From NCBI GenBank assembly GCA_002385465.1, contig DGDN01000049.1, positions 15,570 to 24,380 on the forward strand: a DNA stretch of 8,811 nucleotides, read 5' to 3'. A program made the position numbers and the translations under genes. The notes under the pieces were generated by a model. That model saw nothing but the letters and a program-made list of their open reading frames with translations, was not told the origin of the DNA and did not search any database. Positions within the stretch are counted from its first letter, which is position 1. Each line of letters begins with the position of its first letter. This stretch comes from Candidatus Fermentithermobacillaceae bacterium UBA3951 (lineage in GTDB: Bacteria; Bacillota; Sulfobacillia; Fermentithermobacillales; Fermentithermobacillaceae). Shown here in pieces: positions 1 through 6,988 of the stretch.

Positions 1-905
1 CGTGCCGTAAACCGGGCTCCGACATAGCTCTTGAACTCTTCCAAGATTTCGACGGGGTGAGCAGTGCCGGGGCGCACCTCTATGCTGACCACCGGCCTCC
101 CGTAAGGACACGGACGGGTAAAAAACCCGCTTTGCTCAAGAAGGTCGATGTACCTAACGGCATCATCCATGGTGTACACGCCTCCCGGGACTCCGAAGGG
201 CGGGTGCTTGTCCCCATATAGGGGGTCTCTTGGGTCCAGAACACAGTTAGCGACATGGGCGTGTACGAGACAATCTCCGGCGTCTTGAGTGGCTTGCTCC
301 AAATCCTCGCCGAGTTGGGCGACGTGCGACATATCCAAGGTGATGCCGCAGTTTTGGTACCTTTCCCTGACCTTTTCGACTACGTCTCTGGCGAGGCGCG
401 TGCTCCCTACCAGCTGGCGACAGTCTACCTCGCGGTCAAAGGGCTCAAGGCACACCACAACCGGCCTCTCAGGCCGACGCTCGCGGGCATACTCGCAGAC
501 CTCTTCCAGGGACTTGAGCAGGGATTGGAGAGCCAGAGGGCGCAATGCTTCTCCGGGATCGGGCCCGCTGGGGACCAACAGGTTGCGGCCGTCGAGTTCA
601 CACCCCATATCCACCAGGTACTTGGCAAACTCTACGGCCTGCAGCCTGCGGCTTTCGTCTACACTCGACAGACTGAGACCGCTACCGGAAAACGGAGGGC
701 CTCCTGAGAACATGACTTGAAAGCCGCTGCCTGTGAGTTTTTCGGCGACCTTGCGCCTTGTCGCTCGGTCCTTTATCCACGTGAGCTCTATGGCCCCAAA
801 TGCGCTATCTTCAAGGATGACATCGAGGGACCCGGTCGGGTCCCATTCCCCCGAACACGAATCGGGAAACAAGGCATAGTGCACGACTCCCAGAAGCCCT
901 TCCAC
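1..905 (-). CDS. Sugar phosphate isomerase/epimerase-like TIM-barrel protein (COG1082 / xylose isomerase-like), 3' end outside window
   Basis: The frame stays open from a start at 905 (GTG) to the window edge, giving 301 visible residues; family members are only slightly longer, so probably just a few C-terminal residues are missing. The architecture is that of the AP-endonuclease-2/xylose-isomerase-like barrel. Candidate metal or catalytic residues sit at the ends of barrel strands: Glu154 (CLEPFD), Asp191 and His194 (LDMSH), His215/His217 (VHAHVANC) and Glu276 (SIEVRP). The N-terminal LGVVHYALFP and AIELTWIKD segments also fit uncharacterised COG1082 proteins. An in-frame ATG at 938 gives 11 more residues but has no ribosome binding site, whereas the GTG is preceded by AGGGGG at 8 nt and matches the usual family N-terminus. 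It lies 36 nt after the iron alcohol dehydrogenase. Such barrels isomerise or epimerise ketoses and keto acids; an action on an oxo-tetronate or similar intermediate is only inferred. It is not an obvious OtnI/Hyi-type isomerase. Confidence 0.87.
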   Translation of the reverse strand, partial: MEGLLGVVHYALFPDSCSGEWDPTGSLDVILEDSAFGAIELTWIKDRATRRKVAEKLTGSGFQVMFSGGPPFSGSGLSLSSVDESRRLQAVEFAKYLVDMGCELDGRNLLVPSGPDPGEALRPLALQSLLKSLEEVCEYARERRPERPVVVCLEPFDREVDCRQLVGSTRLARDVVEKVRERYQNCGITLDMSHVAQLGEDLEQATQDAGDCLVHAHVANCVLDPRDPLYGDKHPPFGVPGGVYTMDDAVRYIDLLEQSGFFTRPCPYGRPVVSIEVRPGTAHPVEILEEFKSYVGARFTA

Positions 906-913
906 AAAACAAG

Positions 914-919
914 CCCCCT
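914..919 (-). promoter_or_regulatory. Ribosome binding site supporting the GTG start at 905
   Basis: AGGGGG, one mismatch from AGGAGG, lies 8 nt upstream of GTG at 905-903. The alternative ATG at 938 has no purine-rich element at a useful distance. This, together with family N-terminus alignment, decides the start. Confidence 0.5.
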
Positions 920-941
920 GCTCTCTCTCCGGCAACATACG

Positions 942-2102
942 TTACAAGAGTTTGCTGTACACTTCTCTTATGTCTTCCACCGACATCTCTTTGGGGTTGT
1001 TCCCAAGGAGCCGCGTGACCTTCGATGCCGATTGAGCAAGGAAATCAAGGTCTCCTTCGGTCACTCCGAAGGCGCCCATGTTCGTGGGGATCTCCAGGTC
1101 TTTAACGAGCGCGCGGAGTTCTTCCATGACGGCCTTGGCGCGAGAATCGATAGTCCTTCCTTCGGTGTCTATCCCCATGGCATCGGCAACTTCGGCCAGG
1201 CTCGGTTTTACGGCGTCGAAGTTGTACTCCATGACAGGCACCAGAAGCATCGCATTTGCTACACCGTGAGGCACACCGAATTTCCCGCCCAAGGGATACG
1301 CAAGGGCGTGAACGGCTGCGGTTCCGGCGGCGGTGAGCGCCATCCCGCCTAAGGTCGAACCCATAAGCATCGCGTGCCTGGCCTCGAGGTCGTCACCGTG
1401 GGTAAAAGCCTTGCGTATGTTCCGGCCGATGAGCCTCATGGACCTCAAGGCGAAGGCGTCACTCAGAGGGTTGGCCTTGGTCGATATGAAAGACTCGAGG
1501 GAATGGATGAAGGCGTCCATGCCCGTTGCCGCGGTGAGCTTTGGAGGCAGACCCAGCGTAAGCTCTGGGTCAAGTATCACCAGGTCCGGGAGGAAGTGCT
1601 TGGACACGATACCCACTTTAAGTTCTTGATCCGGCAAGGTGACAATCGCGTTGGGGGTGACTTCGGAGCCGGTCCCGGCCGTAGTAGGAATGAGCACCAT
1701 CGGCAGCGCCGGCTTCTTTACCTTCTCAATACCGAGGAATTCAGAAACCGAGCAGTCGTTGGTCATCCTGGCGGCAAGCAATTTGGTCATATCCAGAGAA
1801 CTACCGCCGCCGATTCCGACGAGGACCTGGTAACCTTCGTCCTTCACGCGCTCGTATAGCTCATCTACCTGTCCAATGGGAGGCTCCGCTATGACATCCG
1901 AAAGGAGACCGGTCTTCACGCCGGACTCTTCCATAAGTTGCCTCACCTTATCAGGAAGCCCCGTCTTGGCGACGCCCGGGTCAGTCACGACGAGGGCCTT
2001 CGACGCTCCAAAAGCCGAAATATGCTGTCCGATCTCCTTGACGCTCCCGGGACCGCCTATTATGCGTCCTGCTGTGTAGAACGAGTAGATCTTTGCTGTC
2101 AC
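942..2102 (-). CDS. Iron-containing (group III) alcohol dehydrogenase
   Basis: A complete 386-residue protein of the FucO/DhaT/AdhB type, which interconverts alcohols and aldehydes or ketones with NAD(P). Visible landmarks are the nucleotide-binding GIGGGSSLDMTK (GGGS at residues 98-101), the IPTTAGTGSEVTP segment (138-150), and the four expected metal ligands Asp196 and His200 (GMDAFIHSLESF), His265 (AVHALAYP) and His279 (GVPHGVANA). Length is normal for the family. The start is GTG at 2102, with AAAGGA 9 nt upstream; the ATG five bases earlier is out of frame and closes after two codons. It follows larA by 51 nt with no terminator visible and precedes the TIM-barrel gene. The substrate cannot be read from sequence: lactaldehyde, glycolaldehyde, 1,3-propanediol and hydroxyacid-type activities all occur in the family. 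In this operon a role in reducing a short aldehyde or in oxidising a polyol feed is plausible but inferred. Confidence 0.95.
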   Translation of the reverse strand: MTAKIYSFYTAGRIIGGPGSVKEIGQHISAFGASKALVVTDPGVAKTGLPDKVRQLMEESGVKTGLLSDVIAEPPIGQVDELYERVKDEGYQVLVGIGGGSSLDMTKLLAARMTNDCSVSEFLGIEKVKKPALPMVLIPTTAGTGSEVTPNAIVTLPDQELKVGIVSKHFLPDLVILDPELTLGLPPKLTAATGMDAFIHSLESFISTKANPLSDAFALRSMRLIGRNIRKAFTHGDDLEARHAMLMGSTLGGMALTAAGTAAVHALAYPLGGKFGVPHGVANAMLLVPVMEYNFDAVKPSLAEVADAMGIDTEGRTIDSRAKAVMEELRALVKDLEIPTNMGAFGVTEGDLDFLAQSASKVTRLLGNNPKEMSVEDIREVYSKLL

Positions 2103-2111
2103 GGCATAACG

Positions 2112-2117
2112 TCCTTT
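2112..2117 (-). promoter_or_regulatory. Ribosome binding site of the iron alcohol dehydrogenase
   Basis: AAAGGA lies 9 nt upstream of the GTG start at 2102 and supports that non-ATG start. The closer ATG at 2107-2105 would encode only Met-Pro before TGA. Confidence 0.6.
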
Positions 2118-2153
2118 CCTAAATCTATAGAGTAACTAACTTGGCAGAATCTC

Positions 2154-3422
2154 TCATGTAATGCGCGGGCGGTACCTGGGTACGGTCGAGCCTGCGTACG
2201 GCATCACCCACACGGTGGCGTCTACTCCCAGTACCGAGAACGCGCGGTCGAGAGCCTCTTCCAGCCCGGCGAAGGGCATAAGCCGGCACCGCTTCACCAT
2301 CGTCTCTTCCATGGCAGAAACCAGGTAGACATCTGCCTTCTTAAGCACCCGCGCGACAGCCGCCGCCTTGTGTGCGCCGAGGACGAATTTCCGGCGGACC
2401 GACTCAATGATCTCATCGAGCTCCATCCCGGTCATGTACCTCTCGAAGTTGTCTTCTCCGAGTCCTTCGGGACACTCGGCCGTGAGGATGATGACGCCTC
2501 CCTCACGCACGGCGTACTTCGCGTTCTCCAGGCCCTTCTGTGCCTGGTACAGGTTCATGTCCTTGGGCCGCCCCCCGGGCGAAGCGATGACGATGTCGGC
2601 CTTCTTCTCGATCTCCACCCCGTAGACGGCGTCGGTTACCTTACGGGCTTCTTCGTGAGCGATCACCGGATGGCCTGCCACCGCCCGGACTATCCTCTTT
2701 GCCGGATCGAGCACCACGTTTAAGATGAAATCCAGTCCCACCATCCTGCCGGCTTCTTCTATGTCTTGCCGGACCGGGTTATCTTCATATGAACCTGTCT
2801 CGGCGCCCGGTAAGAGCTGCATCGAGTGGTTGGCTTCGACGGTACGCCTGCTGCAGGCGCCCGGGAGTATGGCCTTGGCTCCCCCGGAGTAGCCCGCGAA
2901 GTAGTGGTATTCGACGTTCCCCGTCCCTATGAGGAAGTCGCACTCGCTTACCAGCCTGTTGACTTCGACAGGTGTGCCTCTCGACGTGGTGCCGACCAAA
3001 ACAAAGTCGCCTGACTCCGTGCTGTCTACACACCTCACACGCCGGAAGATATCGGCGCCAACCAGAGCCTTCTTCTCTTCCGTCGTGTGACTCCGGTGGA
3101 TGCCCATCCCGAACATGACGGTTATCTGGGAGTCCTTGACTCCGGCCCCGTTCAGTCTGCCAATGAGCGGAGGGAGGAGTTTGGCCGTAGGCGAAGGCCG
3201 CGTGATGTCGCTGGCCATTATCACCACGTTCATCCCGGGCTGGACCATCTCCTCGAGCCGGGGCGATCCCTTGGGATTCTCAAGCGCGCGTTCGATCTCC
3301 CCGTTCTCGGAGGGGGGGAGCACAGGGTCGGACGGCGTGAGTGTACCCAAGAGATTGCGGGTGGGAATGTCTACCTTTAGGCCGGATGTTCCGTACTTCA
3401 CCTCAATGGTCGAAGTATCCAA
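2154..3422 (-). CDS. larA: LarA family nickel-pincer-dependent 2-hydroxyacid racemase/epimerase
   Basis: LarA enzymes invert the C2 carbon of 2-hydroxyacids (lactate in the founding member) through hydride transfer to a nickel-pincer nucleotide cofactor. Every key family element is visible: the substrate-binding ASDITRP (Asp and Arg), the catalytic His in GIHRSHT, the second catalytic His in EYHYFAGYSGG, the cofactor-bearing Lys in GGAKAILPG and the nickel-ligand His in ANHS. The C-terminal half carries ASPGGRPKDMNLYQAQKG, also typical. The preferred TTG start at 3422 gives 422 residues and puts the N-terminus where L. plantarum LarA begins; it has GGAGGAG 8 nt upstream. The same frame is open back to a GTG at 3470 (438 residues) that lacks a ribosome binding site. 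The gene follows the zinc dehydrogenase closely. No larB, larC or larE is in the window, so cofactor synthesis must be encoded elsewhere. Intact catalysis is well supported; lactate as the true substrate is not, given the sugar-acid neighbours. Confidence 0.93.
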   Translation of the reverse strand: MDTSTIEVKYGTSGLKVDIPTRNLLGTLTPSDPVLPPSENGEIERALENPKGSPRLEEMVQPGMNVVIMASDITRPSPTAKLLPPLIGRLNGAGVKDSQITVMFGMGIHRSHTTEEKKALVGADIFRRVRCVDSTESGDFVLVGTTSRGTPVEVNRLVSECDFLIGTGNVEYHYFAGYSGGAKAILPGACSRRTVEANHSMQLLPGAETGSYEDNPVRQDIEEAGRMVGLDFILNVVLDPAKRIVRAVAGHPVIAHEEARKVTDAVYGVEIEKKADIVIASPGGRPKDMNLYQAQKGLENAKYAVREGGVIILTAECPEGLGEDNFERYMTGMELDEIIESVRRKFVLGAHKAAAVARVLKKADVYLVSAMEETMVKRCRLMPFAGLEEALDRAFSVLGVDATVWVMPYAGSTVPRYRPRIT

Positions 3423-3430
3423 TTCGGTAT

Positions 3431-3437
3431 CTCCTCC
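3431..3437 (-). promoter_or_regulatory. Ribosome binding site supporting a TTG start for larA
   Basis: GGAGGAG lies 8 nt upstream of TTG at 3422-3420. The upstream in-frame GTG at 3470 is preceded by a sequence without a Shine-Dalgarno match. The strong element and family alignment favour the shorter protein. Confidence 0.6.
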
Positions 3438-3509
3438 CTCGCCAAAGATGCTCGCTATCGTTTCATCCACTTACCAACGATGCTGCCGAAACCACCGGAA
3501 GAAGGTCCC

Positions 3510-4550
3510 TTAGGGAATAAGCAGCATCTTGCCGGGAACTCCATCTTTAATGGCCTTGAAAGCCTTCTCATAGTCCTTCATGTCATACTTTCCTCCCACA
3601 ACGGGAGCAAGGTCAATCTTTCCTGACTTCAAAAGCTTCTCGCACTCAAACCAGGTGTCGTACATCCTCCGCCCTGTGACTCCGATGAGGGTCGCCTCGC
3701 GGTATATGATGCCGTCCACGAGGTCGAGCGCGACCGGCTTGTCGGGAAGGCCCACAAGGACCATGGTACCGCCCAACTTGAGACACTTCAGTCCTCCGGC
3801 AATGGCTATGCCGCTTCCCGAGTAGTCGATAACCACATCGGCCCCGCGCCCGCCGGTTGCTTCCATGACCACCTCTTCCAGGTTCTCCCTGGCGGAGTTC
3901 ACCGTGATGGTCGCCCCCATGGTCTTGGCTATCTCCAGTTTGGCGTCGACTATGTCGGAAGAGATGATCTGGTTGGCGCCCTGAGCCTTGGCTATGCCCG
4001 CGGCCATCAGCCCGATAGGACCGCACCCCAGGAGCACGACGTCCTTCCCGCCGACCGGCGCCACCTGGATGCCGTGCATGGCTACACCCATAGGCTCCAA
4101 GAGGGCACCCTGCTCATAGGTTACGTCATCTCCGAGCTCCCAGGCGCAGCTTTCGGGGATGGCGATGTAGTCGGCAAAAGCGCCCGGAACGTGCACTCCG
4201 ATGATCTTCATGCTCTCACAGACGTGCATGTTTCCGGTGAGGCACTGGTAGCAGTTCTCGCATCCGATGTGAGTTTCGCCTGCCACTCGCTGACCGACCT
4301 CGAAGCGTCTGACTCCCGCACCCTTGGCCACAACCTCGCCTGCAAACTCGTGTCCGAAGACCATGGGAAGTTTGAGGCGCGTGTGGGCCCAAGGAGTCCA
4401 ATCGAAAATGTGCAGATCTGTCCCGCAGATGGCCGCTGCCTTGACCCGTATCAGGATATCTCGGTCACCGACCTCGGGCACCGGAAGGTCTTCGGCCCAT
4501 ACAGCACCTGGAGCCGGGTCTCTCTTGACTATGCCTCGCATCCTGGTCAT
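3510..4550 (-). CDS. Zinc-dependent medium-chain dehydrogenase, L-threonine 3-dehydrogenase-like
   Basis: A 346-residue MDR-family NAD(P)-dependent dehydrogenase resembling Tdh along its whole length. Catalytic zinc residues are Cys42 (AICGTDLHIFDW), His67-Glu68 (GHE) and Glu152 (LLEPMG). The structural zinc loop is complete with Cys97, Cys100, Cys103 and Cys111. The Rossmann turn is GCGPIG (175-180), with an acidic residue at Asp199 that suggests NAD rather than NADP. The C-terminal GRRMYDTWFECEKLLKSGKIDL segment region also mirrors Tdh. It begins 6 nt after the PdxA stop, so translation is probably coupled. The ATG at 4550 is called; ATG at 4541 (residue 4) is possible, as the GAGGAG at 4558-4553 is 2 nt from the first and 11 nt from the second. 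True Tdh makes 2-amino-3-ketobutyrate, but no Kbl partner is present. In this operon it more likely oxidises a hydroxyl of a C4 polyol or sugar acid; that is inference. Confidence 0.93.
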   Translation of the reverse strand: MTRMRGIVKRDPAPGAVWAEDLPVPEVGDRDILIRVKAAAICGTDLHIFDWTPWAHTRLKLPMVFGHEFAGEVVAKGAGVRRFEVGQRVAGETHIGCENCYQCLTGNMHVCESMKIIGVHVPGAFADYIAIPESCAWELGDDVTYEQGALLEPMGVAMHGIQVAPVGGKDVVLLGCGPIGLMAAGIAKAQGANQIISSDIVDAKLEIAKTMGATITVNSARENLEEVVMEATGGRGADVVIDYSGSGIAIAGGLKCLKLGGTMVLVGLPDKPVALDLVDGIIYREATLIGVTGRRMYDTWFECEKLLKSGKIDLAPVVGGKYDMKDYEKAFKAIKDGVPGKMLLIP

Positions 4551-4556
4551 TTCTCC

Positions 4557-5585
4557 TCATCCCTTTCTGTTACCGGCCATGACGGCCGCTATCTTGATGG
4601 CTTCAACCATGCTCTCAGCGTTGGCGGTCCCTTTCCCAGCTTTTCCGAATGCCGTGCCGTGGTCCACGGATGTACGGATAATGGGCAGCCCCAAGGTCAT
4701 ATTGACTCCCTTGACCGATGCCCACTTGCCCGTCGCCGGGTCGATCTCGAACCCGGCCACCTTGATTGCGATGTGTCCTTGGTCATGGTACATGGCCACC
4801 ACTGCGTCATACTGGCCCCCCCGGGCCTTCACAAAGACTGTGTCAGGGGGAACCGGCCCTTCTACTTTCAAACCTTTGGCCCTCGCGTCTTCGATGGCCG
4901 GAATGATCTCTTTGATCTCCTCGTCTCCGAACAAACCGCCTTCTCCGGCGTGGGGATTGAGCCCCGCCACCGCGATCCTGGGCTCGGGAATCCCCATGTC
5001 AGTAAGGGCCGAGGCCGTAAGCGTGATCGTCTCCAAGACCCTTTCCCGCTTGCAGAGATCGCACGCTCTCCTGAGAGAAACGTGCGTGGAGACGTGCGAT
5101 ACCCTGAGGTTACCGTGCACAAGCATCATGGCGTAGCGCTTCGTCCCTGTACGAGAGGCGAATATCTCAGTGTGGCCGGGGTGAGGACACCCGGCCGCGT
5201 TGATGGCTTCTTTGTGGATTGGACCCGTAACCACCGCTTTCACTTGTCCGGACAGAGCAAGGTCGATGGCCCGGTTAATGTACGCGTAGGAAGCTTCCCC
5301 GGCCTCCTTGCTCACTTTTCCAAACTCTACGGGGCTTAGTGGAAGTCCGCAGTCTATCACGTACACTGCCGGCTCCGCCTCTCCGGGTGGCGGCGCCGTT
5401 ACTTCCTTGACCGGAAGGCTAGACGCCAAGATTTCCGAGATCGTGCGCATGACGGATACGCTCCCCACGGCTACGGGAGTGCACATTTCCCAGATCTCGG
5501 GGTCGCTCAGGGCCTTCACGGTGATCTCCGGACCTATGCCGGCGGGATCTCCCACGCTGATGGCGATGTTGGGTTTGGACCTCAT
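4557..5585 (-). CDS. pdxA2: PdxA2-type 4-phospho-D-threonate / 4-phospho-D-erythronate 3-dehydrogenase
   Basis: A complete 342-residue PdxA family dehydrogenase. Family signatures in order: GDPAGIGPEI (residues 12-21), VVTGPIHKEA (118-127), GHTE (137-140), STHV with His168, GLNPHAGEGG with His212, YHDQGH with His267, and RTSVDHGTAF (304-313). The three histidines correspond to the divalent metal ligands of E. coli PdxA. PdxA proper acts on 4-phosphohydroxy-L-threonine in vitamin B6 synthesis, but PdxA2 enzymes paired with DUF1537 kinases oxidise C3 of 4-phosphotetronates, with decarboxylation to dihydroxyacetone phosphate. The gene starts at ATG 5585, whose ATGA overlaps the kinase stop by 4 nt, so the two are translationally coupled. 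That pairing, and the absence of pdxJ or other B6 genes, is why PdxA2 is preferred. Which epimer (threonate or erythronate) is used cannot be told from sequence. Confidence 0.9.
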   Translation of the reverse strand: MRSKPNIAISVGDPAGIGPEITVKALSDPEIWEMCTPVAVGSVSVMRTISEILASSLPVKEVTAPPPGEAEPAVYVIDCGLPLSPVEFGKVSKEAGEASYAYINRAIDLALSGQVKAVVTGPIHKEAINAAGCPHPGHTEIFASRTGTKRYAMMLVHGNLRVSHVSTHVSLRRACDLCKRERVLETITLTASALTDMGIPEPRIAVAGLNPHAGEGGLFGDEEIKEIIPAIEDARAKGLKVEGPVPPDTVFVKARGGQYDAVVAMYHDQGHIAIKVAGFEIDPATGKWASVKGVNMTLGLPIIRTSVDHGTAFGKAGKGTANAESMVEAIKIAAVMAGNRKG

Positions 5586-6976
5586 GATTCCACAACCTTT
5601 CCATTAGTCGACATCCAAGACAAGATCCTGAGGAGTGCATCTGCGTCGCCGAAACCTCCGGCTTTGGTGACTATGCCTGTCCCGGCGAACTCTCCATCGC
5701 ATGCCCGGCCGAAAGCGATGCCCGGCAGCACTTCCTTCTCTACGGTCATGCACGTGATCCCAAGGCGGGAAAGGACGGCCCTTCCGACGTCTCCGCCTGA
5801 CAGCACCAAAGACTTAAAGGACTTCCCGCGCATGACTCTTTCGGCCACGGAGGCAAAGTACGCCTTTACCCGCTTGGCCATCTCGTCGGGCGACCCTTGA
5901 CCCGGGACGTTGAATGATACGACGGCCAAGTCGCCGGCAACTTGCCCTCCGGAAGTCATGAGTTCAATATCTTCACAAGTAGCAGCAGGGTCTAAGTTAT
6001 GGGGAGCTTCTATCACCCGGCAGGCGGACGCCCGTTTTGCGTACTCCACTTGCGCGGCCGACACCGGATTGAGGCTCCCGAAAAGGACGAGGGTACGCCT
6101 ACGTAACGGTTGAGGACCGCCAACCGATTGAGGCCCACCGGACGGCTGAGACCCGCAGGACGGTTGAGGCCCGCCGGAAGACGGGCGGGCAGGCTCACAA
6201 GACGCCGGCAAATCTTTAGAAGAAGCCGAAGTGAAACCGGAAACCGTCTGAGCCAGCGCCCAGGCAAGCCCCGCGGACCCGGCCCAGATTGGACTGAGGC
6301 CAAGTGACCGGACCGAACGGACCAATAGCAGAAGGTCTTCATCTGTGAGAGCGTCCGATACGATGACCGATTTGCCCGATGCCATGAGGCGCCTAATCTC
6401 TCTCCTCACGCTCTCTTCTCCCTTTTCAAGGACGGAGAAATGTATGTTGCCCACCCTGTCCCGCCACTTCGCGAAGATGGCCGCGACCTGAGAACTCCTG
6501 GCCGGCGCCAAGGCATCTTGAGCGGCGAACGTGAGGCAGAGCGGGACCCCGTCAACCAGGACATAACCTCCATTGACGGTGCGACCGTTAGAGGGGTACG
6601 CAGGCGAGAAGATGACTGGCGTAGAGGCATCGGCCTCTAAGGCATCACTCAGGGCCATTAGTTCGACCTCGATGTTTCCCCGGAGGGTGGAGTCTATCTT
6701 CTTGAAAACCGTCTTTGCGGGAAATAGACGAAAGACCCGTGAAAAAACGCTCCTTACCGCTTCTTGCGCTACTTGAGGATCTATGTTCCGCGATTCGGTT
6801 GAAACCGCCAATACCCTGGCGCTTTGCACCATGGACGAAGGGTCCTCAAATCCCCAGGGCTCAAGCAGTGTAACGGTCTTGAGGCCCGTCTTTGCGAATT
6901 GCACCGCGGCGTCATTGGCCCCGGTGAGGTCGTCTGCTACTACAAGGACTTTTCCATTTTCAAAGGACTGCGACAT
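5582..6976 (-). CDS. DUF1537 four-carbon acid sugar kinase (D-threonate / D-erythronate kinase-like)
   Basis: A two-domain kinase of 464 residues. The N-terminal substrate domain shows ADDLTGA (14-20), the hallmark KKIDSTLRGN (92-101) and FSPAYPSNGRTV (123-134). The C-terminal nucleotide domain begins near residue 293 with TLVLFGSLNPV and carries LSGGD (392-396), the glycine-rich LPGIAFGR and TKAGGFGD (437-444). Characterised relatives (DtnK, DenK, OtnK) phosphorylate O4 of D-threonate, D-erythronate or 3-oxo-tetronates. Direct coupling to pdxA2 points to DtnK or DenK rather than OtnK, because no OtnC aldolase is seen. ATG 6976 is chosen because GGAGG sits 7 nt upstream; the frame is also open to a TTG at 7003. 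A linker of about 45 residues between the domains contains a Gly-Ser-Pro-Gln-rich tandem repeat, which is unusual. It is the first gene after the predicted sigma-54 promoter. Confidence 0.93.
   Translation of the reverse strand: MSQSFENGKVLVVADDLTGANDAAVQFAKTGLKTVTLLEPWGFEDPSSMVQSARVLAVSTESRNIDPQVAQEAVRSVFSRVFRLFPAKTVFKKIDSTLRGNIEVELMALSDALEADASTPVIFSPAYPSNGRTVNGGYVLVDGVPLCLTFAAQDALAPARSSQVAAIFAKWRDRVGNIHFSVLEKGEESVRREIRRLMASGKSVIVSDALTDEDLLLLVRSVRSLGLSPIWAGSAGLAWALAQTVSGFTSASSKDLPASCEPARPSSGGPQPSCGSQPSGGPQSVGGPQPLRRRTLVLFGSLNPVSAAQVEYAKRASACRVIEAPHNLDPAATCEDIELMTSGGQVAGDLAVVSFNVPGQGSPDEMAKRVKAYFASVAERVMRGKSFKSLVLSGGDVGRAVLSRLGITCMTVEKEVLPGIAFGRACDGEFAGTGIVTKAGGFGDADALLRILSWMSTNGKVVES
6108..6179 (-). 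repeat. Four imperfect 18-bp tandem repeats inside the kinase linker
   Basis: Four consecutive 18-base units occur at 6108-6125, 6126-6143, 6144-6161 and 6162-6179 (plus-strand form approximately ggttgaggcccgccggac). They differ by substitutions only, with no indels. Each unit is six codons, so the reading frame is kept, and the protein reads as repeats of roughly S-G-G-P-Q-P, giving a flexible hydrophilic linker between the two kinase domains. Confidence 0.8.
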
Positions 6977-6983
6977 AAAGACC

Positions 6984-6988
6984 CCTCC
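6984..6988 (-). promoter_or_regulatory. Ribosome binding site deciding the kinase start
   Basis: GGAGG lies 7 nt upstream of ATG 6976-6974. It falls within the alternative, longer reading from TTG 7003 and argues for the shorter protein. Confidence 0.7.

Noticed and set aside
255..720. Plus-strand open frames of about 145 codons near the left end.
   Set aside because: The minus-strand frame through the same bases is open from 938 to the window edge and shows clear TIM-barrel isomerase motifs, so the plus-strand frames are shadows.
2103..2153. A TATAGAT sequence in the gap between larA and the iron alcohol dehydrogenase, as an internal promoter -10 box.
   Set aside because: No acceptable -35 hexamer lies about 17 bp upstream, and the 51-nt gap suits an operon junction.
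4074..5339. 421-codon open frame on the plus strand, antisense to the zinc dehydrogenase and pdxA2.
   Set aside because: It has no recognisable domain, starts inside one gene and ends inside another, and the opposite strand carries two full, motif-complete enzymes. Long antisense frames are expected in G+C-rich genes with biased third positions.
4557..5585. Annotation as the vitamin B6 enzyme PdxA.
   Set aside because: Fused translationally to a DUF1537 kinase and with no B6 biosynthesis gene nearby, it fits PdxA2 of tetronate catabolism better, although sequence motifs alone do not separate the two.
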